A stretch of DNA of 29,921 nucleotides from NCBI GenBank assembly GCA_947600345.1, contig CANQGC010000004.1, positions 1 through 29,921 of the forward strand, in the 5' to 3' direction. The position numbers and the translations under genes are program-made. The first letter of the stretch is position 1. Each line of letters begins with the position of its first letter. The DNA comes from an uncultured Clostridia bacterium (GTDB taxonomy: Bacteria > Bacillota > Clostridia > Christensenellales > Aristaeellaceae). Below the pieces are notes generated by a model. The model did no database searches. It had not been told where the DNA came from and saw nothing but the letters and a program-made list of their open reading frames with translations. Shown one piece after another: positions 15,554 to 23,138 of the stretch.

Positions 15554-16306
15554 TCAATCCGCCGTCTTCCGCTTGCCGAAGGCGCGGCAGAGCAGTATGC
15601 TCAGCTCGTACAGCGCGATCACCGGGATGGCCACCATGATCTGGGAGACCACGTCCGGCGGCGTGATGACCGCGGCGACGAAGAAGATCAGCACAATCAC
15701 GACCTTGCGGGCCTTGACCATCCACTCGGCCTTCAGCACGCCCAGCCGCGCCAGCAGTACGGAGATCACCGGCAGTTCGAACACCGCGCCGAAGATCAGG
15801 AACACCGTGGTCAGGAAGCTCACGTACTCCTGGATGCTGATGGCGGCGGTCACGCGCACCTCGTCGCTGAACCGAATCAGAAAGCGCAGCATGAAGGGCA
15901 CGCTCACGAAGTAGGCGAAGAGCACGCCCGCCAGGAAGCATGCCGTGCCCAGCAGCAGCGATCCCAGCATGAAGCCCCGCTCCCGCTTGGTGAGCCCCGG
16001 CCCGCAGAAGGCGTAGGCGTGGTAGCCGAGGAACGGAAACGCCGCGGCCAGCCCGCCGAAGAGCGCCAGGCTCAGGTAGACCATCAGCAGCTCCTGGGGC
16101 GCGATGTAGACGTAGCTGTAGCCGTAGTCCACGCCCATGTCCGTCAGCAGCGTCACGAGCTTCGGCGCGAAGCCCAGGCAAGCGGCGAAGCCCGCCAGCA
16201 ACGCCAGCAGGCAGAACAGCACGCGATTGCGCAGCTCCCGCAGGTGGCCGCTCAGGCTCATGCTGCCGTCGGGGTTGTCCCGCCGGGCCTTACTTTTCCT
16301 CGCCAT
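15554..16306 (-). CDS. tatC: Sec-independent protein translocase TatC
   Basis: This 250-residue protein with six membrane helices is the receptor of the twin-arginine export system. The family N-terminus SLSGHLRELRNRV (from residue 17) and the FPFLGYHAYAFCGPGLTKRE loop, which corresponds to the F-x-P-GL-x-x-E motif, are clear, as is the late AVITPPDVVSQ segment. The chosen ATG overlaps the tatA end by 17 nt; an alternative ATG at 16261 would start right at MSLSGHL but has no ribosome site. Its neighbour downstream is a Tat substrate, so substrate and machinery are encoded together. Confidence 0.94.
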   Translation of the reverse strand: MARKSKARRDNPDGSMSLSGHLRELRNRVLFCLLALLAGFAACLGFAPKLVTLLTDMGVDYGYSYVYIAPQELLMVYLSLALFGGLAAAFPFLGYHAYAFCGPGLTKRERGFMLGSLLLGTACFLAGVLFAYFVSVPFMLRFLIRFSDEVRVTAAISIQEYVSFLTTVFLIFGAVFELPVISVLLARLGVLKAEWMVKARKVVIVLIFFVAAVITPPDVVSQIMVAIPVIALYELSILLCRAFGKRKTAD

Positions 16307-16463
16307 CGGGGGTCTTGGGCTTCTCCTCGTCCCCGGCCATGCCGTCCTTGAAGCTCTTGACGCTCTTGCCGAACATCCTCGTCAGCTTCGGAATCTGGGT
16401 GGGCCCGAAGATGATCACGACCACCGCAAGGATCACCAGCAGCTCCGTCATGCCCAATTTCAT
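16290..16463 (-). CDS. tatA: TatA, twin-arginine translocase pore subunit
   Basis: A 57-residue protein with the classical TatA plan: a short N-terminus (MKLGMTELL), one membrane helix (about 5-20), the hinge FGPTQIPKL (19-27), an amphipathic helix with GKSVKSFKDGM (32-42) and a charged tail. It is small, so automated calls may miss it. Its ATG overlaps the stop of the TatB-like gene (ATGA) and its 3' end overlaps tatC by 17 nt, so all three are translationally coupled. TatA multimers form the transport path once TatC has bound an RR signal peptide. Confidence 0.92.
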   Translation of the reverse strand: MKLGMTELLVILAVVVIIFGPTQIPKLTRMFGKSVKSFKDGMAGDEEKPKTPDGEEK

Positions 16464-16963
16464 ATCGAATCGCCTCCCGCTTTGGCTTCGGTCTGTTCCA
16501 AAATAGTTTCGGCATCGGGCGCCGCCGGGTCCTCCGAAGGCGCGCCCTTCGGGGAATCCGCGCCGCCGGGCGCCGCGTTTGCGTCCGCTTCGGGCGCCGC
16601 GTTTTCATCCGCACCGGGCGCCGGGCCCTCGCCCGCTTCCGCTTCCGCGGCCGGGGCGGGCTCCTCCCGCTTCGGCGCGGGCTTGCCGATATTCTTGAGC
16701 TCCCGCTCCACGTCCTGGAAGTTTCGCTTCACGTCGCGGTTGAGCTCCTCCAGCGGCTCCATGGCCTCGCGGATGGGGCGCTGGGCGTCCTCCAGGGGCT
16801 CAATCACGTTCTCGCGCACTTCCTTGGTCACGTCGGCGGACGCCTTGCGAAACTCCTTGAGCGCCGCGCCGAGCTTTTGCGCAAAGGAGGGCAGCTTGTC
16901 CGGGCCGATGACCAGCAGCGCCACGACGAACACGAGCACGAGCTCCATAAATCCAATTTTCAT
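16460..16963 (-). CDS. tatB: TatB-like / TatA-family protein
   Basis: A 167-residue TatA/B-family protein. It starts MKIGFMELVLV, with a membrane helix (about 5-20) and hinge IGPDKLPSF. A long charged amphipathic region (about 28-95), longer than in TatA and more like TatB, is followed by an Ala/Pro/Glu-rich disordered tail (95-155). Many Gram-positives have only TatA and TatC; a second, longer member here suggests a three-part TatABC-type system, although assignment of TatB function from sequence alone is tentative. First gene after a consensus promoter; 4-nt overlap with tatA. Confidence 0.85.
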   Translation of the reverse strand: MKIGFMELVLVFVVALLVIGPDKLPSFAQKLGAALKEFRKASADVTKEVRENVIEPLEDAQRPIREAMEPLEELNRDVKRNFQDVERELKNIGKPAPKREEPAPAAEAEAGEGPAPGADENAAPEADANAAPGGADSPKGAPSEDPAAPDAETILEQTEAKAGGDSI

Positions 16964-17033
16964 GCGTTCCCCATTCTCCCGTAAAGCGCAAAACCGCGCG
17001 CAAAGGAAAAGAATTTGTCAAGCCGTCACTTTG

Positions 17034-17062
17034 ATTATATATAAATGAAGCAAATCAGTCAA
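17034..17062 (-). promoter_or_regulatory. Sigma-A promoter of the tat operon
   Basis: On the minus strand TTGACT (17062-17057), 17-bp spacer and TATAAT (17039-17034), about 70 nt before the tatB-like start. Just upstream of the -35 is an interrupted palindrome (TTGCA, 8 nt, TGCAA) that could bind a regulator; this is speculative. Confidence 0.85.
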
Positions 17063-17099
17063 GGCTTGCATGTTAATTTGCAAAGAATTGGTGCCTCAA

Positions 17100-17930
17100 T
17101 CAGGCGTAACTGTGGATGCCGGGGATCAGGGTGTTCACGCCGATATAGGTGAAGATCACGCACACGAAGCCCACCGCCGCGAAGATCGCCGCCGCGCGGC
17201 CGTGCCAGCCGCGGGAGACGCGCAGGTGCAGGTAGATGGCGTAGATGAACCAGGTGATCAGCGCCCAGGTCTCCTTGGGATCCCAGGACCAGTAGCTGCC
17301 CCAGGCGCTCTCCGCCCAGATCGCCCCGGTGATGATGACGAAGGTCAGGAAGAGGAAGCCCAGCGCCACGGCGCGGTAGCTGATGAGGTCGAGCTTCTCC
17401 CGCTCGGGCACGTACTCCCGCCAGATGGCGCTGCCCTCCATCCGCTCCCGCAGCAGATACATCGCCGACACCGCGAAGGACACGCCGAAGGCGCCGTAGG
17501 CGATGATGGCGGTGGACACGTGCACGGCCAGCCAGTTGCTCTGCAGCGCGGGCATCAGGCTTCGGATCTCCCGGCTCTGCAGCGCCGCGTAGCCGATCAC
17601 CAGGAAGATCACCGGCGTGATGAAGGCCCCCAGCGCCCGGAAGCGGAAGCACCAGAGGAAGATCAGCGCGCACAGGCTGATGCCCCAGGCGAAGCTGGTG
17701 GCGAACTCGTACTGGTTGCTCAGCGGCAGTCGCCCGGCGCAGACGCCCCGCACGGCGAGCGCGCCGGTGTGGGCGGCGAAGCCCGCCAGCAGCGCCCAGC
17801 CGGCGAGCTTGCCCAGCCGCTCCCGCTTGAGCGCGAAGAAGGTGAAGTAGAGCGCCATCGACGCCAGGTACAGCGCCATCGTGGCGTAGAACAGGGCGCT
17901 CTCCGCCCGCACGAGCATCGGATTTCCCAT
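17100..17930 (-). CDS. ccsA: System II cytochrome c maturation protein CcsA (ResC type)
   Basis: This 276-residue, eight-helix membrane protein carries haem across the membrane and joins it to apocytochromes together with ResB. The tryptophan-rich haem-handling motif appears as WAESAWGSYWSWDPKE (about 205-220), and conserved His residues flank it (HVSTAIIAYGAF earlier, IPGIHSYA at the end). Naming differs between groups (CcsA, CcsB or ResC). The gene begins 16 nt after resB and should be co-transcribed with it. The likely client in this window is the pentahaem NrfA. No separate terminator was seen before the tat promoter. Confidence 0.93.
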   Translation of the reverse strand: MGNPMLVRAESALFYATMALYLASMALYFTFFALKRERLGKLAGWALLAGFAAHTGALAVRGVCAGRLPLSNQYEFATSFAWGISLCALIFLWCFRFRALGAFITPVIFLVIGYAALQSREIRSLMPALQSNWLAVHVSTAIIAYGAFGVSFAVSAMYLLRERMEGSAIWREYVPEREKLDLISYRAVALGFLFLTFVIITGAIWAESAWGSYWSWDPKETWALITWFIYAIYLHLRVSRGWHGRAAAIFAAVGFVCVIFTYIGVNTLIPGIHSYA

Positions 17931-17946
17931 GCGCTCTCCCCCTCCC

Positions 17947-19242
17947 CTATTCCTTCGGCCGGCCGGTCTGCTTCGCCAGCCGCTTCAACTTCTCCTGGAA
18001 CAGCGCGCCGCCCTTGGCGCTGCGCCCGGCGACGGCCCAGCTTCCGTCCTCCCGCCGCACGGCCCAGAGCTCCTCGGTGCGCAGGTAGAAGGCCACGAAC
18101 AGCGCCAGCAGCAGCACGCCGCCTCCGACCCCGGCCAGCCAGGTGAAGGGGTCGCGCTTGATCTGGATCAGCGTGTAGCTCCGCGGCGCGTCGAAGGCGA
18201 TGGAGCAGTCCTCCACGGTGATGCGCTCCCCGGCGGGCAGCGCGTTCATGCCCAGCACCCGGCCCTGGTAGTACAGCGTGTACAGGTAGGCGGGGTTGTT
18301 CAGCCGGGAGGAGGCCGTGTACGGAGCGCCGCTCGCGTCGGTCGCGTAATCGGGATAGAAGGCGTTGAACGCCAGCACCAGGCCCTCCATGTCCTCCACG
18401 GCAAGCTGCTCCCCGGCGCAGAGCACCGCCTGCTGCGTCAGCTCCTCGCCCCGCCAGACCCGTACGTCGGCGGCCCAGCCGGTGGAGTTCTGGTAAAGCT
18501 TCATGCCGAAGCGCTTGAGCGGATGGTTGACGCTAGCCTCGCCGGACGTGCGGTTCCCGGAGCGGGTGTCGGTCAGCGTGAGCCGGGCGGTGTACTGCTC
18601 CACGGTCTCGTCGTCGCGCAGGCCGACCTCGAAGTCGTCGATGGTCAGCTCGTAGCCGGTGTCGCCCACGGCCTTGGTCTGGCCGGGCACGCCGTAGACG
18701 GAGTAGCTGACCGCAAACATCTGCCCCAGCGCGAAGCCCAGTATCACGATCAGCATCCCCAGGTGCGTCAGCCACGCGCCCCAGGCGCCGATCCGGTTGC
18801 GCACGGCGTAGCGGCACTCCCGGCCCTCGCCGTCCCGAAGCGCCCGCACCCTGCCGAAGCCCATGCGGCGAAACAGCGCGTCGGGCGCCCCGGCGGTCTC
18901 CACCTGCGCCTCGCCGTCCCAGCGGGACAGGCAGCGCTCCGGCGTGAAGCCGGTTCGCGTGCGCCGGATCAGCGCCGGGAAGCGCAGCAGGTTGCAGCCG
19001 AGCAGGTTCGCGCAGAGGAAGGCGGTGAGAATCGCGAACCAGGCGCAGTGGAACACGTCGTCAAGCCCGAGCAGCAGGATCAGCCACCCGGCCCGCCCGG
19101 GATAGGCGGACTCGTAGTAGGCGGCGATCTCCCCCTGGGGAATCACGCTGCCCGCGACGCAGGCCAGTATCAGCAGCAGCAATATGGCCAGCGCCGCCCG
19201 CATGGAGAAGAGCGCCCTCGCGGCGCGCCTGACTTTCCGCAT
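17947..19242 (-). CDS. resB: System II cytochrome c maturation protein ResB
   Basis: This 431-residue ResB/Ccs1-family protein has membrane helices near the N-terminus (about 15-35 and 65-85), another at about 160-180 (LTHLGMLIVILGFALGQMF), a large extracytoplasmic domain and a final helix (about 365-390). The family signature SVIPQGE follows the first helix and KLYQNSTGW lies in the outer domain. It works with CcsA to attach haem to cytochromes at CxxCH sites outside the membrane. The start follows GGAGGT. It is separated from nrfA by a hairpin with a T run, so nrfA and resB-ccsA levels can differ although they share direction. Confidence 0.92.
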   Translation of the reverse strand: MRKVRRAARALFSMRAALAILLLLILACVAGSVIPQGEIAAYYESAYPGRAGWLILLLGLDDVFHCAWFAILTAFLCANLLGCNLLRFPALIRRTRTGFTPERCLSRWDGEAQVETAGAPDALFRRMGFGRVRALRDGEGRECRYAVRNRIGAWGAWLTHLGMLIVILGFALGQMFAVSYSVYGVPGQTKAVGDTGYELTIDDFEVGLRDDETVEQYTARLTLTDTRSGNRTSGEASVNHPLKRFGMKLYQNSTGWAADVRVWRGEELTQQAVLCAGEQLAVEDMEGLVLAFNAFYPDYATDASGAPYTASSRLNNPAYLYTLYYQGRVLGMNALPAGERITVEDCSIAFDAPRSYTLIQIKRDPFTWLAGVGGGVLLLALFVAFYLRTEELWAVRREDGSWAVAGRSAKGGALFQEKLKRLAKQTGRPKE

Positions 19243-19276
19243 CGGAAACCTCCGTCAATCTCCGGATGAAACTACG

Positions 19277-19303
19277 AAAACGGGGGCCGCCTTTGGCCCC
19301 CGT
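19277..19303 (-). terminator. Intercistronic terminator or attenuator between nrfA and resB
   Basis: On the minus strand ACGGGGGCC pairs perfectly with GGCCCCCGT around a 6-nt loop, followed by TTTT. It lies in the 88-nt gap after nrfA. Read-through would give a lower level of resB-ccsA than of nrfA. Confidence 0.8.
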
Positions 19304-19330
19304 TTGGCCCCCGGGCTGTCCTGCGCCGTC

Positions 19331-20671
19331 TTAGAGCAGGGCCAGCGCCTCGTCGATGAAGCCCTGCGCCTTGTCCAGGCAGTCGTTCGCCAGGGTGGAG
19401 TTGTGCGCGCCCTCGCTGTTCTCCACGTACACGAAGTCGAAGTACCACTGGGCGCTGCGGTACTTGTCGCGCAGCTCGCTGAGCTGCTCCTCGCCATAGC
19501 CGCCGGATGCCACCGCCGCGGCGATCTGATCCTTCAGTTCGGACAGGGCGTTGCCGATCTCGGTCTCCCGGCCGGTGACGGCCTCCTGAATCGAGAGCAC
19601 CTTCTCCGCCATGTCGGTCTGGCCGTGGCACTGCACGCAGGTGTTGAGGATGCCCTCGCTGGCGAGCGGGCTGACCAGGGAGTGGCTGGAGTAGACCGTG
19701 CCGTTCTCGGCGGTCACCGTCTCCATGTGGCAGTCGGCGCAGGTCAGGCCCATCGGGGCGTGCTTGCTGCCCGCGCCCATGTAGGTCTCAAACTCGGGGT
19801 GCTGGGCCTTGAGCATGCCCGCGCCGGTGCTCTCCTGGGTCCAGTCGGAGAAGCCCAGCTCGTTGTAGTAGGCCAGCATGTCGTCCGGGTTCATCGAGCT
19901 GAGGCCGGTGTACGGCGCGTTGGTCGACTTGTCCTCCGGGCGGAAGTAGTACTCGATGTGGCACTGGCCGCAGGCCAGCGTCGCCGGGGCGACGGAGTTC
20001 AGATCCTCGCCCAGGCTGGAGATGGTGTAGTCGTGGGTCACGACCAGCTTGCCCCCGTCGCCCGCCTGGTTTTCGTGGCAGGTGTAGCAGCCCACGTTCT
20101 CGTGCATGTCCGGGAGCACGGCGTCAAACTCCATCGAGTAGGCGTCGCGGCCCAGGTCGTTGACCAGCTTGGTGAAGTCCGCCGTCTTGCAGGTCAGGCA
20201 GTTCGCCAGCGGATGCGGGCGCTCGGTCTTGGCCACGTCCTCCAGTGTGTAGTTGTGGGCGATGGCGCTGGTGTAATCCTTGGCGAAGCCATAGCCCTCG
20301 TAGATGTTCTTGAGGTAGGGGTCCTCGTCCAGGTAGCTGATGCGGTAGCTGTTGTTCGCGTTGGCCTCGTAGGAGGCCACGATCTCCGGGTACGCCGCCG
20401 CCCACTCCTGGGCCGTGACCACGCCGTTCTCCTGGGAGGGAACCGGCGCGTCCACCTGCTTGTACGAAATCTGCGCGACCACCGCGGCGCCTTCGTCGCC
20501 ACCCGCCTTGATTCCCCCCGGCCCGGCGCTGTAGAGCGCCGCGTCCGGGCCCATGGCATTGTGCGCCAACTGCAGGCCGAGCACCACCACGAGCGAAACT
20601 ACCGCCGCGATTCCCCATCGCGCCAGGTCGTACGCCAGGTAGCGGTAGTCCGGGCCGCCCTTCCGCTTCAT
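19331..20671 (-). CDS. nrfA: Ammonia-forming cytochrome c nitrite reductase NrfA
   Basis: NrfA reduces nitrite to ammonium with six electrons outside the membrane. This 446-residue protein has five haem motifs: CLTCK (158-162, the Lys-ligated catalytic haem special to NrfA), CYTCH (195-199), CGQCH (234-238), CADCH (311-315) and CVQCH (345-349). HIEYY (238-242) and SKHAP (302-306) match the catalytic Tyr and His regions; NSEGAHN (418-424) supplies a distal haem ligand. A helix at about 18-36 with no clear cleavage site may anchor the protein. I start at the second ATG because GGGGG lies about 9 nt upstream; the ATG at 20686 has no spaced site. It is divergent from a Crp/Fnr-type regulator. The usual partner NrfH is absent. 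Confidence 0.95.
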   Translation of the reverse strand: MKRKGGPDYRYLAYDLARWGIAAVVSLVVVLGLQLAHNAMGPDAALYSAGPGGIKAGGDEGAAVVAQISYKQVDAPVPSQENGVVTAQEWAAAYPEIVASYEANANNSYRISYLDEDPYLKNIYEGYGFAKDYTSAIAHNYTLEDVAKTERPHPLANCLTCKTADFTKLVNDLGRDAYSMEFDAVLPDMHENVGCYTCHENQAGDGGKLVVTHDYTISSLGEDLNSVAPATLACGQCHIEYYFRPEDKSTNAPYTGLSSMNPDDMLAYYNELGFSDWTQESTGAGMLKAQHPEFETYMGAGSKHAPMGLTCADCHMETVTAENGTVYSSHSLVSPLASEGILNTCVQCHGQTDMAEKVLSIQEAVTGRETEIGNALSELKDQIAAAVASGGYGEEQLSELRDKYRSAQWYFDFVYVENSEGAHNSTLANDCLDKAQGFIDEALALL

Positions 20672-20722
20672 ATGGATAACCCCCATTCCTGCGAATCAAG
20701 GGGGAGCAAGCTCCCCTCCCTA

Positions 20723-20751
20723 TTGACTCTTTGGCTTCAGTTTACTATACT
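20723..20751 (+). promoter_or_regulatory. Sigma-A promoter of the Crp/Fnr-type regulator
   Basis: TTGACT (20723-20728), 17-bp spacer, TATACT (20746-20751), about 43 nt before the start codon. It faces away from nrfA. Confidence 0.82.
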
Positions 20752-20765
20752 TATTGCAGATTGTA

Positions 20766-20781
20766 TGTTGGAATTCAAACA
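20766..20781 (+). promoter_or_regulatory. Candidate operator palindrome between nrfA and its regulator
   Basis: A 16-bp near-perfect palindrome (TGTTGGAATTCAAACA, 14 of 16 positions symmetric) overlaps the expected start region of the regulator transcript. It also lies upstream of a possible nrfA promoter. Size and symmetry suit a Crp/Fnr-family dimer. Assignment is inference. Confidence 0.4.
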
Positions 20782-20794
20782 CGGAGGTGGCGCT

Positions 20795-21466
20795 ATGAAG
20801 AATTTTTTGCCGGAGCTGGAGGGCTGTCCCCTGTTCGAGGGCATCGCGCCCCTGGAGCGCGCGCGCCTGCTGGAGCACCTGCGCGCGGCGGAGCTGACGT
20901 TGCCGAAGGGGAAGGCGCTGTTTCACGAGGGCGACCCGCTCCCGTTCGCGGGCGTGCTGCTCTCCGGATCGGTGCACCTCTTTCGCGGCGACAGCGCGGG
21001 AAAGCGCTCGGTGCTGCTCTCGCTGGAGCCGGGGGAGACGCTGGGCGACGCCTACCTCTGCGCCGGGCTGCGCGCCGCGCCCGCCAGCGCCGTGGCCGCC
21101 CGGGGCAGCCGCCTGCTGACGCTCAGCGGCGAGCGGCTGCTCGCCTGCTGTGACGGGGATTCTCCCGCGCAGCGCCGCGTCTTCCGAAACCTGAGCCGGG
21201 GCATCGCCCGGAAGAACCTGCTGCTGAACAAGAAGATCTACTTCCTCACCCGCCGCACCACCCGGGAGAAGCTGATGGCCTACCTGCTCGACCAGGCGGG
21301 CGGCAGGACCGGCGAGGAGTTCGTCATCCCCTACGACCGCCAGGCGCTGGCGGACTACCTGGGCGTGGAGCGCAGCGCCATGAGCGTGGAGATCGGCCGG
21401 CTGCGCCGCGACGGCGCGATCGAATGCACCGGAAGTTGCTTCCGCATCCTGCGGGCGGACATCTGA
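20795..21466 (+). CDS. Crp/Fnr-family transcription regulator
   Basis: This 223-residue cytoplasmic regulator has an N-terminal cyclic-nucleotide-binding-like barrel (about 10-120, with CPLFEGIAPLERARLL and FAGVLLSGSVHLFR), a long dimer helix (about 120-145) and a C-terminal winged helix with DRQALADYLGVERSAMSVEIGRL (about 180-203). It lacks the N-terminal Cys cluster of oxygen-sensing Fnr, so another signal such as nitric oxide, nitrite or haem is possible. The ATG follows GGAGGT by about 7 nt. Divergence from nrfA across 123 bp suggests that it controls nitrite respiration and perhaps itself. Confidence 0.88.
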   Translation: MKNFLPELEGCPLFEGIAPLERARLLEHLRAAELTLPKGKALFHEGDPLPFAGVLLSGSVHLFRGDSAGKRSVLLSLEPGETLGDAYLCAGLRAAPASAVAARGSRLLTLSGERLLACCDGDSPAQRRVFRNLSRGIARKNLLLNKKIYFLTRRTTREKLMAYLLDQAGGRTGEEFVIPYDRQALADYLGVERSAMSVEIGRLRRDGAIECTGSCFRILRADI

Positions 21467-21487
21467 GCGGCGGCAAAATGCCGTCAT

Positions 21488-21530
21488 AGCGGCACTTTCC
21501 CAACGGTCGAGTGGGAAAAGGGCCGCTTTT
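21488..21530 (+). terminator. Terminator after the Crp/Fnr-type gene
   Basis: AGCGGC then CTTTCCCA pair with TGGGAAAAG then GCCGCT (with small bulges), ending in TTTT. It separates the regulator from the next promoter. Confidence 0.8.
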
Positions 21531-21532
21531 CG

Positions 21533-21561
21533 TTGACTTTTTCGCCCCGTGCCGCTATGCT
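21533..21561 (+). promoter_or_regulatory. Sigma-A promoter of the XRE-membrane gene
   Basis: TTGACT (21533-21538), 17-bp spacer, TATGCT (21556-21561), about 46 nt before the ATG at 21608. Confidence 0.75.
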
Positions 21562-21607
21562 GAAATCGGGCTTGCAAGACCAGAGCTTGATTTTGCGAGG
21601 TGAGTTC

Positions 21608-22846
21608 ATGGAGGACAAGAAGACCTTTGGCGCGTACGTACTGCGCCGGAGGAAGGAGCTGGGCATGACGCAGCGGGCCTTCGCCGAAAAGCTGTTCGTC
21701 ACGGAGTCAGCGGTCAGCAAGTGGGAGCGGGGGCTGAGCTACCCGGACATCACGATGCTCGGTTCGATCTGCGAGCTGCTGGGCGTGACCGAGCACGAGC
21801 TACTGACCGGCAGCGAGGACACCCGGGCGCGCCGGGCGGAGAAGCTGGCGGAGCGCTATCTGCGCCTGGCGCGGCGCTGGCGCTGGGGGCTGGGGCTGGT
21901 CCATGCCTTCGCGCTGCTGGGGTTCCTGACCGGCGCGCTGTGCGCGGGCGAGGCGGCGATCTTCTACATCGCGCTCCCGGCCACACTGATGTCGGCGTCG
22001 CTGACGCTCGCGCCCGCGCTGGCGGCGGACCACCCCGTGCTGGACAGCTGCCGCGCATCGCTGGCGCTGGGCGGGTTCACGGTTTCGCTGGAGCTGCTGC
22101 TGCTCGCCTGCTGGTTTGCGAGCGGCGGAAGCTGGCTCGCCCCGGCGATGACCGGCGCGCTGTTCGGGCTGGGCTTCGTCGTCGCGCCGGTGCTGCTGCG
22201 CCAGCTTCCGCTGCCGGAGCCGCTGCGCGGGTGCAAGCTGTCGCTCTACCTGCTGATTCAGACCGCGCTGCTATTGCTCCTGCTGCTGGCCTGCGCGCTG
22301 ACGTATCGGGGGGATTGGTTTCCCGTCGCGGCGCTGGGCGTGCTGTTTGGGCTGGGCTTCGTCGTGCTGCCGGTGCTGCTGAGGCAGCTTCCGCTGCCTG
22401 CGCCGCTGCGCCGGCACAAGCTGCTGATCTACTTTTCGGTGCAGACGCTGCTGCTGGCGCTTCTGATGTGCGCGGTGGAGCTGCCGGCCGGGCACGCGCG
22501 GCAGCTGCTGCGGATCGACCTGCCCACGGCGGGGCTGTTGCTGGCGCTGCCCTGGGGCGTGATGTCGCTGGCGCGCTATCTGCCGGTTTCGGGATGGTTT
22601 CGGGGCGCGGCGTGCTGCGCGTTATGCGCGATTTGGCTATGGCGCACGCCGTTTGCGCTGGATCTGCTCAACCGGCTCTACACCGGCGGCATACCGATGG
22701 AGCGAAACCGCTGGTTTGTGGAGTTCAATCTGCTGGAATGGACGCCCTTCACGATCACGCAGAACGTCACGGCGCTATTGATATTCGCCTTTGCCGCGGC
22801 GGCGATCGGCTTGGCGATCGTTGGTTTCAAGCGGAGGCGACGGTAA
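21608..22846 (+). CDS. XRE-family DNA-binding domain fused to a polytopic membrane domain
   Basis: A 412-residue protein. Residues 5-62 are an XRE helix-turn-helix (LRRRKELGMTQRAFAEKLFV, then SAVSKWERGLSYPDI). After a charged linker (about 68-90), about ten hydrophobic segments fill residues 92-408. The membrane part has an internal duplication: LFGLGFVV.PVLLRQLPLP is repeated 60 residues apart, and the DNA (about 22160-22230 and 22341-22410) is still nearly identical. Such fusions occur in Firmicutes as membrane-tethered regulators of unknown signal. The start follows GAGGTGA. It shares a strong bidirectional hairpin with the convergent small XRE gene. No function can be assigned beyond DNA binding at the membrane. 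Confidence 0.85.
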   Translation: MEDKKTFGAYVLRRRKELGMTQRAFAEKLFVTESAVSKWERGLSYPDITMLGSICELLGVTEHELLTGSEDTRARRAEKLAERYLRLARRWRWGLGLVHAFALLGFLTGALCAGEAAIFYIALPATLMSASLTLAPALAADHPVLDSCRASLALGGFTVSLELLLLACWFASGGSWLAPAMTGALFGLGFVVAPVLLRQLPLPEPLRGCKLSLYLLIQTALLLLLLLACALTYRGDWFPVAALGVLFGLGFVVLPVLLRQLPLPAPLRRHKLLIYFSVQTLLLALLMCAVELPAGHARQLLRIDLPTAGLLLALPWGVMSLARYLPVSGWFRGAACCALCAIWLWRTPFALDLLNRLYTGGIPMERNRWFVEFNLLEWTPFTITQNVTALLIFAFAAAAIGLAIVGFKRRRR

Positions 22847-22853
22847 GAGCGCA

Positions 22854-22890
22854 AAGCCAGGGCCACCCGTCGAACGGGTGGCCTTGGCTT
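22854..22890. terminator. Bidirectional terminator hairpin between convergent genes
   Basis: A 17-position stem with one G-T pair (arms 22854-22870 and 22874-22890) has loop CGA. It lies between the XRE-membrane gene and the convergent small XRE gene and abuts the latter's stop codon. AA/TT edges give only short T runs. Confidence 0.75.
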
Positions 22891-23096
22891 CATTCCTTAT
22901 CGGGGATGTATTCGGCGATATCCTCAAGCCTGCAATGCAGCGCCGCGCAGAGCTTATTGAGCGTTTTTGTCTCCATGTTTTCGTTCGCGCGCAGGCGGCG
23001 GATGGTCTTGCTGTCGATGCCGCTTCTCTCGCGCAGTTGATATGTGGAGACGCCCCTTTCTTGCATGACGGCCCACAATTTATCAAATACGATCAT
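22890..23096 (-). CDS. Small XRE/Cro-type helix-turn-helix regulator
   Basis: A 68-residue single-domain DNA-binding protein. STYQLRERSGIDSKTIRRLRA (about 17-37) is the helix-turn-helix and TLNKLCAALHCRLEDIAEYI completes the five-helix fold. Family members repress nearby promoters. I chose the second ATG (23096) because GGGGG lies 7 nt upstream of it; the first (23102) touches that site. The gene diverges from another XRE gene across a 114-bp, palindrome-rich gap. Confidence 0.82.
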   Translation of the reverse strand: MIVFDKLWAVMQERGVSTYQLRERSGIDSKTIRRLRANENMETKTLNKLCAALHCRLEDIAEYIPDKE

Positions 23097-23109
23097 CGGC
23101 ATTCCCCCA

Positions 23110-23138
23110 TTGACAACTCTCAGTATGGGGGTTATAAT
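23110..23138 (+). promoter_or_regulatory. Consensus sigma-A promoter of the second small XRE gene
   Basis: A perfect TTGACA (23110-23115), 17-bp spacer and a perfect TATAAT (23133-23138). The -10 lies inside the palindrome at 23132-23150, so a bound repressor would block it. Confidence 0.88.
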
